From contig UQVC01000004.1 in the NCBI GenBank assembly GCA_900544395.1, positions 1 through 64,000 on the forward strand: a DNA stretch of 64,000 nucleotides, in the 5' to 3' direction. Under the pieces are notes generated by a model. It was not told where the DNA came from and did not search any database. It saw only the letters and a program-made list of their open reading frames with translations. The DNA is from an uncultured Ruminococcus sp. (GTDB taxonomy: Bacteria; Bacillota; Clostridia; Lachnospirales; Lachnospiraceae). Position 1 is the stretch's first letter. Each line of letters starts with the position of its first letter. Position numbers and translations under genes: made by a program. This document shows, in pieces, positions 41,867-50,368 of the stretch.

Positions 41867-44398
41867 ATGGGATTATATCAATATGACAGTACTGAAATTC
41901 CGAAGTCAGACAGAATTTCCAAACTGGTAGATAATCTGTATGCAAAGATGCCGGAAATTGAGTCGGCAAGGGCGATTCTGATTACGGAATCTTATCGGCA
42001 GACAGAGAGTGAACCAATGGTGATCCGCCGGGCAAAAGCATTTGCACATATCCTGGAGAACATTCCGATCGTGATCCGTGATCTGGAGCTGATTGTAGGA
42101 AGTACGACCATCGCACCACGCGGATGCCAGACCTATCCGGAGTTTTCGTATGAATGGCTGGAAGCGGAGTTTGACACCGTGGAGACAAGAAGTGCAGATC
42201 CGTTCTATATTTCCGAACAGACAAAGAAGGAGCTGAAAGAAGCGAATGCTTACTGGAAGGGAAAGACGACCAGTGAACTTGCAACTTCTTACATGGAGCC
42301 GGAAACATTGCTTGCAATGGAACATAATATCTTTACGCCGGGTAACTACTTTTATAATGGAGTAGGACATGTGACTGTAAAGTATGGTGAAGTGCTTGCA
42401 ATCGGATTTTCAGGGATCAAGGCAAAAGCGCAGGCAGAACTGGATCAGTTATGTCTGGCAGACGGAGACTATCAGAAAAAGTCCCGTTTTCTGGAAGCTG
42501 TGATGATCAGCTGTGATGCAGCGATCGAATATGCAAGAAGATATGCAAGACTTGCCCTGAAAGAAGCAGAAGAATGTGCGGATCCTGTCCGAAAGAAAGA
42601 ATTGCTTCAGATTGCTCAAAATTGTGCGAATGTTCCGGAAAAAGGAGCAACGGGATTTTATGAAGCCTGCCAGTCCTTCTGGTTTGTGCAGCAGCTTCTG
42701 CAGATTGAATCCAGCGGACATTCTATTTCACCGGGACGATTTGATCAGTATATGTACCCTTATTATCAGAAGGATCTGGAAAGCGGAAAGATCACAAGAG
42801 AGTTTGCACAGGAACTGATGGATTGTATCTGGGTAAAACTCAATGATCTGAACAAGTGCAGAGATGCAGCGTCTGCGGAAGGATTTGCAGGCTACAGTTT
42901 GTTCCAGAATCTGATCGCCGGAGGGCAGAATGAAGATGGAATCGATGTGACCAATGATCTTTCGTTTATGAGCATTCAGGCATCTATGCATGTATTCCTT
43001 CCACAGCCATCTCTTTCTGTGAGAGTATGGAACGGAACTCCTCATGAATTTCTGATCAAGGCAGCAGAGCTGACCAGAACCGGAATCGGACTTCCGGCAT
43101 ACTACAATGATGAGGTGATCATTCCGTCACTGATGAGCAGAGGGCTGACACTGCAGGATGCGAGAGATTACAACATTATCGGATGCGTAGAGCCGCAGAA
43201 ATCCGGGAAAACAGAAGGATGGCATGATGCGGCATTCTTTAATATGTGCCGTCCGCTGGAACTGGTATTTTCCAATGGAGAAGACAAAGGTGTCCAGATC
43301 GGGCCGGCTACGGGAAATGTAGAGGATATGACTACATTTGAACAGTTTTATGATGCATATAAAAAGCAGATGTCTTATGCGATCCAGCTTCTTGTAAATG
43401 CAGACAATGCGATCGATATGGCGCATGCAGAACGCTGCCCGCTTCCGTTCTTGTCTTCCATGGTGGATGACTGCATGAAATCCGGAAAAACGGTACAGGA
43501 AGGCGGCGCAGTTTATAACTTTACCGGTCCTCAGGGATTCGGAGTTGCCAATATGGCAGATTCATTGTATGCGGTGAAGACGCTTGTATATGATGAAAAG
43601 AAGATCACCATGGGAGAGCTCAAAGAAGCGCTCGCTACGAACTACGGAAAAGGCTTGGGAGCGGAAGACATCGCTGCTATGACAACAAAAATTGCAAACG
43701 AACTGAGAGAATCCGGCAAACAGATCGGAGAGAAAGAAGTAACTGCAATTTTGAACACAGTGGTGGCGGCATCTGAAGCACCGGCGGTGAAAGAGAATGG
43801 AGAACGAATCCTCAAACTGATCGAGAAAGTGCCGAAATTTGGAAATGATATTCCGGAAGTGGATGCATTTGCAAGAGATGTTGCTTATACCTATACAGAA
43901 CCACTCCAGCATTATAAAAATCCAAGAGGCGGATTTTTCCAGGCAGGATTATATCCGGTATCTGCAAACGTGCCTCTGGGAGCACAGACCGGGGCCACTC
44001 CGGATGGCCGTCTGGCATATCAGCCGGTAGCTGATGGGGTATCTCCATCCGCAGGAAAGGATGTCAATGGTCCGACAGCGGCTGCAAACTCTGTTTCAAA
44101 ACTGGATCATTCGATTGCTTCGAACGGAACATTGTTTAACCAGAAGTTCCATCCATCTGCTTTGAGCGGAAGACATGGACTGGAGAATTTTGTGGGGCTG
44201 ATCCGTTCTTACTTTGATCAGAAGGGAAGCCATATGCAGTTTAACGTGGTGAGCAGAGAAACCTTGCTGGATGCGCAGAAACATCCGGAACAGTACAAAC
44301 ATCTTGTAGTACGTGTGGCAGGATACAGCGCATTGTTTACGACATTATCAAAATCACTGCAGGATGATATTATCCGCAGAACAGAACAAGGTTTTTAG
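41867..44398 (+). CDS. Glycyl-radical 1,2-propanediol dehydratase (B12-independent)
   Basis: Glycyl radical enzyme (843 aa) dehydrating 1,2-propanediol to propionaldehyde. Thiyl residue Cys440 in IIGCVEPQKSGKTEG and glycyl radical Gly819 in VRVAGYSALFTTLSKSLQDD. The context (aldolase, aldehyde dehydrogenase and shell genes) fits propanediol rather than glycerol or choline. The protein begins directly with the catalytic domain (IPKSDRISKLVDNLYAKMPE), with no evident targeting helix. AAAGGAG precedes the ATG. Confidence 0.93.
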   Translation: MGLYQYDSTEIPKSDRISKLVDNLYAKMPEIESARAILITESYRQTESEPMVIRRAKAFAHILENIPIVIRDLELIVGSTTIAPRGCQTYPEFSYEWLEAEFDTVETRSADPFYISEQTKKELKEANAYWKGKTTSELATSYMEPETLLAMEHNIFTPGNYFYNGVGHVTVKYGEVLAIGFSGIKAKAQAELDQLCLADGDYQKKSRFLEAVMISCDAAIEYARRYARLALKEAEECADPVRKKELLQIAQNCANVPEKGATGFYEACQSFWFVQQLLQIESSGHSISPGRFDQYMYPYYQKDLESGKITREFAQELMDCIWVKLNDLNKCRDAASAEGFAGYSLFQNLIAGGQNEDGIDVTNDLSFMSIQASMHVFLPQPSLSVRVWNGTPHEFLIKAAELTRTGIGLPAYYNDEVIIPSLMSRGLTLQDARDYNIIGCVEPQKSGKTEGWHDAAFFNMCRPLELVFSNGEDKGVQIGPATGNVEDMTTFEQFYDAYKKQMSYAIQLLVNADNAIDMAHAERCPLPFLSSMVDDCMKSGKTVQEGGAVYNFTGPQGFGVANMADSLYAVKTLVYDEKKITMGELKEALATNYGKGLGAEDIAAMTTKIANELRESGKQIGEKEVTAILNTVVAASEAPAVKENGERILKLIEKVPKFGNDIPEVDAFARDVAYTYTEPLQHYKNPRGGFFQAGLYPVSANVPLGAQTGATPDGRLAYQPVADGVSPSAGKDVNGPTAAANSVSKLDHSIASNGTLFNQKFHPSALSGRHGLENFVGLIRSYFDQKGSHMQFNVVSRETLLDAQKHPEQYKHLVVRVAGYSALFTTLSKSLQDDIIRRTEQGF

Positions 44399-44422
44399 AA
44401 AACGGACGGAAAGGAATCTGAA

Positions 44423-45217
44423 ATGGAAGAGTACTTAAAAACCAAAGGACGGATTTTTGATATCCAGAGATATTCGATCCATGATGGAAACGGAATCCGT
44501 ACGATCGTATTTCTGAAAGGCTGCGTGCTTCGATGCAGATGGTGCTGCAATCCGGAATCTCAGGCTTATGAAACGGAGACGATGATGGTTCAGGGAGAGC
44601 CCAAACTTATCGGAGAGGATATTACGGTTGGAGAGGTCATGAAGACCGTGGAAAAAGACAGACCGTATTACCGCAGAACAGGCGGAGGACTGACCTTGTC
44701 CGGTGGAGAGAGCCTTTGTCAGCCGGCCTTTGCCAGGGATCTGCTTCGTGCTGCAAAGGAAGCCGGGATTACAACGGCGATGGAAAGCATGGGCTGTGCG
44801 GATTACAGTGTAATAGAAGAGATTCTTCCATATCTGGATCAGTATCTGCTGGATATTAAGCATATGGATCCCAGGAAGCATCAGGAGTTTACGGGACGAA
44901 GCAATGAATTGATGCTGGAAAATGCCAGAAAGATTGCAGCGTCTGGTATGACGGAACTAAGTATCCGGATCCCGGTGATCCCGGGATTTAATGACACTCC
45001 GGAAGAGGTTGGAGCAATTGCAGCATTTACAAAATCTTTGGGAACTGTAAAAAGAATGCATTTGCTTCCTTATCACAGACTGGGGCAGGATAAGTATGAA
45101 GGGCTGAACAGGCCTTATCTGATGGGGAACGCAGAACCGCCGACAAACGAAACGATGCAGCTGCTTCTGAAAGTAGCCGAAGCGATTTCCGGGATAGAAT
45201 GTCAGATCGGCGGATAA
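44423..45217 (+). CDS. Glycyl-radical enzyme activating protein
   Basis: Radical-SAM activase (264 aa) that generates the glycyl radical on the dehydratase. [4Fe-4S] ligands Cys34, Cys38, Cys41 (GCVLRCRWC), then GGGLTLSGGES and LLDIKHMD. The ferredoxin-like insert with extra Cys clusters found in many such activases (about 300 aa) is missing here; after the radical-SAM motif the chain goes straight to VGEVMKTVEKD. It starts 24 bp after the dehydratase stop. Confidence 0.94.
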   Translation: MEEYLKTKGRIFDIQRYSIHDGNGIRTIVFLKGCVLRCRWCCNPESQAYETETMMVQGEPKLIGEDITVGEVMKTVEKDRPYYRRTGGGLTLSGGESLCQPAFARDLLRAAKEAGITTAMESMGCADYSVIEEILPYLDQYLLDIKHMDPRKHQEFTGRSNELMLENARKIAASGMTELSIRIPVIPGFNDTPEEVGAIAAFTKSLGTVKRMHLLPYHRLGQDKYEGLNRPYLMGNAEPPTNETMQLLLKVAEAISGIECQIGG

Positions 45218-45267
45218 AAACAACAAGAAAACAAGAAGAAAAACAACAAAAACAACACCTATAAAAG

Positions 45268-45296
45268 TTGACGACTGTGGGTTTGTGTGGTAATAT
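45268..45296 (+). promoter_or_regulatory. Promoter of the aldolase-shell operon
   Basis: TTGACG (45268-45273), 17-bp spacer, TAATAT (45291-45296). Preceded by an A/C-rich unstructured stretch (45216-45260) without a terminator, so read-through from the activase gene also seems possible. Confidence 0.72.
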
Positions 45297-45355
45297 AGAA
45301 TAAGAACCAACATGAACCAAAAGGTTTGTTTTAAGAATCCAAGGAGGAAAAAAGG

Positions 45356-46165
45356 ATGCAAAACGAATACGAAATCAAAAAAGAAATGTGCGAAATCGGA
45401 AAAAGAGTTTACAATCGCGGAATGGTTGCTGCGAATGACGGAAACTTCTCTGTAAGAATCAGCGAGAATGAAGTATTATGTACACCAACAGGTGTCAGCA
45501 AAGGTTTCATGACACCTGATTATATCTGTAAAGTAGACCTGGACGGAAATGTACTTCAGGCAAATAAAGGTTTCAAACCTTCATCAGAGATCAAAATGCA
45601 CTTACGCGTATACAAAGAAAGACCAGACGTAAAATCAGTTGTACATGCTCATCCACTGTATGCTACAACATTTGCAATTGCTGGTATCCCTCTGACACAG
45701 CCAATCATGCCTGAGGCAGTAATCGCTCTGGGATGCGTTCCGATCGCAAAATACGGTACACCTTCTACAGTAGAGATTCCGGATGCTGTATCTGAGCACC
45801 TTCAGTATTTTGATGCAGTTCTTCTTGAGAACCACGGAGCACTGACATACTCTGATTCTTTATTGAATGCTTATCACAAAATGGAATCTGTAGAATTCTA
45901 TGCTCGTCTGTTATGGCAGACAATGCAGATTGGCGGACCACAGGAACTGAACAAAGAGCAGGTTGAAAAACTTTATGAGATCAGAAGACAGATGGGTCTG
46001 AGTGGAAAACACCCTGCAAATCTGTGTCCAAATGCAAAAGCTGGAAAACCAAGCTGTCATTCATGCGGAGGCGGATGCGGAACTGTGAAAACAGACGATG
46101 TACCGGATGCAGATCTGGTAGCATCTATCACAAAGAAAGTTATGGATCAGTTAGGACTGAACTAA
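45356..46165 (+). CDS. Class II aldolase (rhamnulose-/fuculose-1-phosphate type) with C-terminal tag
   Basis: Zinc aldolase (269 aa) splitting rhamnulose-1-phosphate or fuculose-1-phosphate to DHAP and L-lactaldehyde. Typical features: NDGNFSVRI, TPTGVSKGF, PSSEIKMH, VVHAHPLYAT and ENHGAL. Normal enzymes are about 215 aa. This one has an extra tail of about 50 residues: a cysteine/glycine stretch (CHSCGGGCG) and a terminal amphipathic helix (LVASITKKVMDQLGL) of the kind that targets cargo to microcompartments. AGGAGG precedes the ATG. Confidence 0.92.
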   Translation: MQNEYEIKKEMCEIGKRVYNRGMVAANDGNFSVRISENEVLCTPTGVSKGFMTPDYICKVDLDGNVLQANKGFKPSSEIKMHLRVYKERPDVKSVVHAHPLYATTFAIAGIPLTQPIMPEAVIALGCVPIAKYGTPSTVEIPDAVSEHLQYFDAVLLENHGALTYSDSLLNAYHKMESVEFYARLLWQTMQIGGPQELNKEQVEKLYEIRRQMGLSGKHPANLCPNAKAGKPSCHSCGGGCGTVKTDDVPDADLVASITKKVMDQLGLN

Positions 46166-46184
46166 TTTCAGAAAGAGGACTGCT

Positions 46185-46706
46185 ATGAACGAACAGGATA
46201 TTTCCAAAGCTGTGGAGGCAGTGCTGGGACAAATGAATGGACAGCATGCGCATCACGGGGAAGGACATGTCTGTCGGTGCAATAAGAACAAGATGACCTT
46301 AAAGCTGGCAAATGCTCTGATTGAAAAAGTCAAAGCATTTGCACAGGAAATGGGTGTCAATGTTGTGATTGCGGTATCTGATCAGGCAGGTCGCCCTGTT
46401 GCAGTCCAGTGTATGGATGATGCGTACATAGCAAGCTTTGATATAGCACTTAATAAAACATTTACTTCAGCGAGCCTCAAGATGTCAACGGAAGAACTTA
46501 GTCATTTAAGCCAGCCAGGACAGTCGTTGTACGGGATCCAGTTTACCAATCAGGGCAAGATTGTGATCTTCGGAGGCGGAGAGCCGCTAAAAGCAGATGG
46601 CAAAATAATCGGAGCTTTGGGCGTTAGCGGAGGAAGTGCTGAAGAAGACACTGCGATAGCAGCCTATGGCAAAGAGATTTTTGAGGAGGTATTGGCGTGT
46701 CTGTAA
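46185..46706 (+). CDS. PduO C-terminal/GlcG-like protein with targeting helix
   Basis: Protein of the HbpS/GlcG/PduO-C family (173 aa). An N-terminal amphipathic helix (DISKAVEAVLGQM) is followed by a metal-binding-looking stretch HAHHGEGHVCRC and then the family domain (VVIAVSDQAGRPVAVQ, ALNKTFTSASL, GGGEPLKADGKIIGALGVSG). Relatives bind haem or cobalamin-like ligands; its role in glycyl-radical compartments is not established. Ends 10 bp inside the pduP gene. Confidence 0.85.
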   Translation: MNEQDISKAVEAVLGQMNGQHAHHGEGHVCRCNKNKMTLKLANALIEKVKAFAQEMGVNVVIAVSDQAGRPVAVQCMDDAYIASFDIALNKTFTSASLKMSTEELSHLSQPGQSLYGIQFTNQGKIVIFGGGEPLKADGKIIGALGVSGGSAEEDTAIAAYGKEIFEEVLACL

Positions 46707-48085
46707 ATGAAAAAATGGTACAGGACATCGTACAGGAAGTGGTAGCTAAAATGCAGATTTCTTCCGATGTATCTGGAAAAAAAGGCGTATTTTCTGAAAT
46801 GAATGAAGCAATTGAAGCTTCGAAAAAGGCACAGAAGATCGTTGCGAAGATGTCTATGGACCAGAGAGAGGCAATCATTTCCAAGATCAGAGAGAAGATC
46901 AAAGAAAATGCAGAAATCCTTGCACGTATGGGTGTTGAGGAAACAGGCATGGGAAATGTAGGACATAAAATTTTGAAACACCAGTTGGTTGCTGAGAAGA
47001 CACCGGGAACGGAAGATATTACAACAACCGCATGGTCAGGAGACAGAGGACTGACGCTGATCGAGATGGGACCATTTGGTGTGATCGGAGCGATCACCCC
47101 ATGTACGAACCCGAGTGAGACAGTACTCTGCAATACGATCGGTATGCTGGCAGGAGGAAATACAGTCGTATTCAATCCGCATCCGGCAGCGATCAAAACA
47201 TCTATTTATGCAGTAAATCTGCTGAATGAAGCATCTGTAGAAGTTGGCGGACCAGAGAACATTGCAGTGACAGTGGAGCATCCGACAATGGAAACAAGCG
47301 ATATTATGATGAAGCATAAAGACATCCATCTGATCGCAGCAACCGGAGGCCCGGGAGTTGTGACAGCAGTTCTTTCTTCTGGTAAGAGAGGAATCGGAGC
47401 AGGTGCGGGAAATCCGCCGGCGTTGGTCGATGAGACAGCAGACATCAGAAAAGCAGCAGAAGATATCGTAAACGGATGTACATTCGATAACAATCTTCCA
47501 TGTATCGCAGAAAAAGAGATTGTTGCGGTAGATTCTATCGCAGATGAACTTCTTCATTACATGGTAAATGAACAGGGATGTTACATGATTTCCAAAGAAG
47601 AGCAGGATGCTCTGACAGAAGTTGTGTTAAAAGGCGGACGTTTGAACAGAAAATGTGTAGGACGTGATGCAAAGACACTTCTTGGAATGATTGGAATCAC
47701 AGTTCCGGATAACATCAGATGCATTACATTTGAAGGACCGAAGGAACATCCTCTGATTGCAGAAGAGCTGATGATGCCAATTCTTGGAGTTGTAAGAGCG
47801 AAAGATTTTGATGATGCGGTAGAACAGGCAGTATGGCTGGAACACGGCAACAGACATTCCGCTCATATTCATTCTAAGAATGTGGATAACATTACAAAAT
47901 ATGCAAAAGCAATCGATACAGCAATTCTTGTGAAAAACGGACCATCTTATGCAGCCCTTGGATTCGGCGGAGAAGGATATTGTACGTTTACGATCGCAAG
48001 CAGAACTGGCGAAGGACTTACAAGCGCAAGCACATTCACAAAGAGAAGACGCTGCGTAATGACAGACAGCCTGTGCATTCGTTAA
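46697..48085 (+). CDS. pduP: CoA-acylating propionaldehyde dehydrogenase PduP
   Basis: Aldehyde dehydrogenase (462 aa) converting propionaldehyde, CoA and NAD+ to propionyl-CoA. N-terminal targeting helix (EKMVQDIVQEVVAKMQ), catalytic Cys269 in NLPCIAEKE, and ITPCTNPSET. It uses a GTG start behind GAGGAGG (46683-46689), overlapping the preceding stop. Works with PduL and an alcohol dehydrogenase that recycles NADH. Confidence 0.94.
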   Translation: MSVNEKMVQDIVQEVVAKMQISSDVSGKKGVFSEMNEAIEASKKAQKIVAKMSMDQREAIISKIREKIKENAEILARMGVEETGMGNVGHKILKHQLVAEKTPGTEDITTTAWSGDRGLTLIEMGPFGVIGAITPCTNPSETVLCNTIGMLAGGNTVVFNPHPAAIKTSIYAVNLLNEASVEVGGPENIAVTVEHPTMETSDIMMKHKDIHLIAATGGPGVVTAVLSSGKRGIGAGAGNPPALVDETADIRKAAEDIVNGCTFDNNLPCIAEKEIVAVDSIADELLHYMVNEQGCYMISKEEQDALTEVVLKGGRLNRKCVGRDAKTLLGMIGITVPDNIRCITFEGPKEHPLIAEELMMPILGVVRAKDFDDAVEQAVWLEHGNRHSAHIHSKNVDNITKYAKAIDTAILVKNGPSYAALGFGGEGYCTFTIASRTGEGLTSASTFTKRRRCVMTDSLCIR

Positions 48086-48133
48086 TGGAATGCAGACAGT
48101 TTCGTCAGGAAGTATAAATAGGAGGAAACAAAC

Positions 48134-49354
48134 ATGGAAATGAACTCAGCAAGTGTGGAAGCAGTTGTAAAACAGGTTCTGGAAAGCATGCTGGAAGGAA
48201 AACCGGCAGTAAAAGCACCTGTAGCAAAAGCAAACACAGGAAGCAATGAAATTCCAAAGACAGCACACGTAGCAATGCTGACAGCTCTGGAAAATTATGA
48301 AGTAAAAGAATTCCCGATGCCGGAAGTTGGTGACGGAGACATTCTTGTAAAAGTAGAAGGATGTGGAATCTGTGGAACAGATGCACACGAATTTAAAAAA
48401 GATCCATTTGGACTGATCCCGGTAGCTCTTGGTCACGAGGGAACCGGTGAGATTGTAAAAATGGGTAAAAATGTAAAAGTAGACAGCGCAGGAAAACCAT
48501 TAAAGGTTGGAGACAAAGTTGTTACTTGTATGATCTTCAAAGACAATCCGGACATCACAATGTTCGATCTGAATAAACAGAATGTAGGTGGAGCGGATGT
48601 ATATGGACTGCTTCCGGATGATGATATTCATCTGAATGGATGGTTCTCAGATTACATCTTGATTCGCGAAGGATCTACAGTATTTAATGTAAGTGATCTG
48701 GATCTGAAATCCAGAATCCTGATCGAGCCTTGTGCAGTATTGATTCATGCGGTAGAGAGAGCAAAGACAACAGGAATCTTAAGATTCAACAGCAGAGTTG
48801 TTGTTCAGGGATGTGGACCAATCGGTCTGATCTGTATCGCAATTCTTCGTACAATGGGTATTGAGAACATCGTAGCAGTTGACGGAGAACAGAAGAGACT
48901 TGATTTTGCGAAGAAGATGGGTGCAGAAAAATCTGTAAACTTCAAAGATTTCCAGGGAGTAGAAGCACTGGCAAAAGGAGTAGAAGATGCATTTGGAGGA
49001 TATCCGGCAGACTTCGCATTCCAGTGTACAGGATCACCGATCGCACACGCAAATATCTATAAATTCATCAGAAATGGTGGAGGGCTTTGTGAACTTGGAT
49101 TCTTCATCAATGGTGGAGATGCAACAATCAACCCACACTTCGACCTGTGTTCAAAAGAGATCACATTGGTAGGATCCTGGGTATATACTTTAAGAGATTA
49201 TGCAACAACATTTGATTTCTTAAAGAGAGCAAAAGGAATCGGACTTCCAATCGATGAGCTGATCACACATGAATACCCATTGGAGGAGATCAACGAAGCT
49301 CACAGAACAAATCTTGCAATGGAAGGCCTGAAGATCGCTATTATCAACAAATAG
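48134..49354 (+). CDS. Zinc-dependent alcohol dehydrogenase with N-terminal targeting helix
   Basis: Medium-chain dehydrogenase (406 aa). Catalytic zinc residues lie in GCGICGTDAHEF and LGHEGTGEIV; the NAD site is QGCGPIGLICIA. The first 45 residues are an addition: an amphipathic helix (SVEAVVKQVLESMLEG) and an Ala/Lys/Pro linker, the form of microcompartment targeting tags. It may reduce lactaldehyde to propanediol or propionaldehyde to propanol, in addition to the iron enzyme at 54722. AGGAGG precedes the ATG. Confidence 0.88.
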   Translation: MEMNSASVEAVVKQVLESMLEGKPAVKAPVAKANTGSNEIPKTAHVAMLTALENYEVKEFPMPEVGDGDILVKVEGCGICGTDAHEFKKDPFGLIPVALGHEGTGEIVKMGKNVKVDSAGKPLKVGDKVVTCMIFKDNPDITMFDLNKQNVGGADVYGLLPDDDIHLNGWFSDYILIREGSTVFNVSDLDLKSRILIEPCAVLIHAVERAKTTGILRFNSRVVVQGCGPIGLICIAILRTMGIENIVAVDGEQKRLDFAKKMGAEKSVNFKDFQGVEALAKGVEDAFGGYPADFAFQCTGSPIAHANIYKFIRNGGGLCELGFFINGGDATINPHFDLCSKEITLVGSWVYTLRDYATTFDFLKRAKGIGLPIDELITHEYPLEEINEAHRTNLAMEGLKIAIINK

Positions 49355-49384
49355 TGACGGCCATTCCAGAGAAGGAGAATGGAT

Positions 49385-49738
49385 ATGGCAGAAGCAGTAG
49401 GCATGCTTGAAGTTTTCGGTCTGGCAACAGCTTTTGCGGCAGCGGATGCTGGCTGCAAGGCTGGAAACGTCTGGCTGGAGAATTTTGATAAAAACAAACC
49501 GGGCAATGCAGATGAGCTACCGGTACCTTTGATCGTTATGATCAAGTTCCGTGGAAGTGTTTCGGATGTGCAGGCAGCCTTAGAGGCTGCAAAAGCAAAA
49601 GCAGAGCAGCTGGCAGGGGTTGTGAATGAATATGAGATCGCAAGACCTACAGAAGACACGGAAAAAATGTTAAAGATCAGTGCGTTTGATAAGGGAACAC
49701 CACACAAAATAAACGAAGAAGAGATTGAAGAGATTTAA
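49385..49738 (+). CDS. Microcompartment shell protein, BMC-H type (divergent)
   Basis: Single BMC-domain shell protein (117 aa) starting AEAVGMLEVFGLATAFAAAD, with an insertion near WLENFDKNKPGNADELP and an acidic C-terminal tail (EEEIEEI). The hexamer pore loop differs from the other BMC-H proteins here. I choose ATG 49385, as AAGGAG (49372-49377) is too close to ATG 49379. Confidence 0.88.
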   Translation: MAEAVGMLEVFGLATAFAAADAGCKAGNVWLENFDKNKPGNADELPVPLIVMIKFRGSVSDVQAALEAAKAKAEQLAGVVNEYEIARPTEDTEKMLKISAFDKGTPHKINEEEIEEI

Positions 49739-49756
49739 TTTTAGGAGGATTTAAAA

Positions 49757-50038
49757 ATGGCAATGGCACAGCAGGCATTAGGAATGGTAGAAACAAGAGG
49801 ACTTACAGCAGCAATCGAAGCAGCAGATGCAATGACAAAAGCAGCTGAGGTAACATTAGTAGGAACAGAAAAAATCGGATCTGGTCTGGTAACAGTTATG
49901 GTTCGCGGAGATGTTGGAGCTGTAAAAGCAGCTGTTGAAACAGGAGCAGATGCAGCAGGAAGACTTGGAGAATTAGTAGCAACACACGTAATCCCAAGAC
50001 CACACAACGACGTAGAAAAAATCCTTCCAACTGTATAA
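49757..50038 (+). CDS. Microcompartment shell protein, BMC-H (PduA/PduJ-like)
   Basis: Major-type hexameric shell protein (93 aa): QQALGMVETRGLTAAIEAAD, then EKIGSGLVTVMVRGDVGAV and the ending HVIPRPHNDVEKILP. The KIGSG loop lines the central pore. Nearly the same sequence recurs in the BMC domain of the gene at 50369. AGGAGG precedes the ATG. Confidence 0.95.
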   Translation: MAMAQQALGMVETRGLTAAIEAADAMTKAAEVTLVGTEKIGSGLVTVMVRGDVGAVKAAVETGADAAGRLGELVATHVIPRPHNDVEKILPTV

Positions 50039-50071
50039 TTTCAGGATTACAGAAAGTAAAGGAGAAGTCTC

Positions 50072-50356
50072 ATGGGACAGTGTTATGGATTTTTTGAAAT
50101 CCCAAGTGTAACAGCGGCTATTGATGCTGTCGATATTATGTGTAAAACCGCAGATGTTGAGATGATCACCTGGGAGAAAAAACTGGGCGGGCGTCTTGTG
50201 ACGATCATTATCCGTGGCGATGTATCCGCTGTCACACAAGCCATTGAAGCTGCCGCAGCGAATGGAATCAAAGAGCCGGTGTGTTATACGGTGATTCCAA
50301 GTCCCCATGAAGAGATCATCAAATTGATTAACAAGAGCGTCAATCGGATACGTTAG
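50072..50356 (+). CDS. Microcompartment shell protein, BMC-H (third paralogue)
   Basis: BMC-H protein (94 aa) with a distinct start (GQCYGFFEIPSVTAAIDAVD) and a KLGGRL pore segment in place of KIGSG, so probably a minor shell component with another pore. Ends with VIPSPHEEIIKLINKS. It follows the previous shell gene by 33 bp with AAAGGAG upstream. Confidence 0.92.
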   Translation: MGQCYGFFEIPSVTAAIDAVDIMCKTADVEMITWEKKLGGRLVTIIIRGDVSAVTQAIEAAAANGIKEPVCYTVIPSPHEEIIKLINKSVNRIR

Positions 50357-50368
50357 GAGGCAGCCCTT

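Noticed and set aside
41867..44398. Choline trimethylamine-lyase or pyruvate formate-lyase as identity of the glycyl radical enzyme
   Set aside because: The rhamnose, aldolase and PduP/PduL context and the GCVEPQ active-site segment fit diol dehydratase instead.
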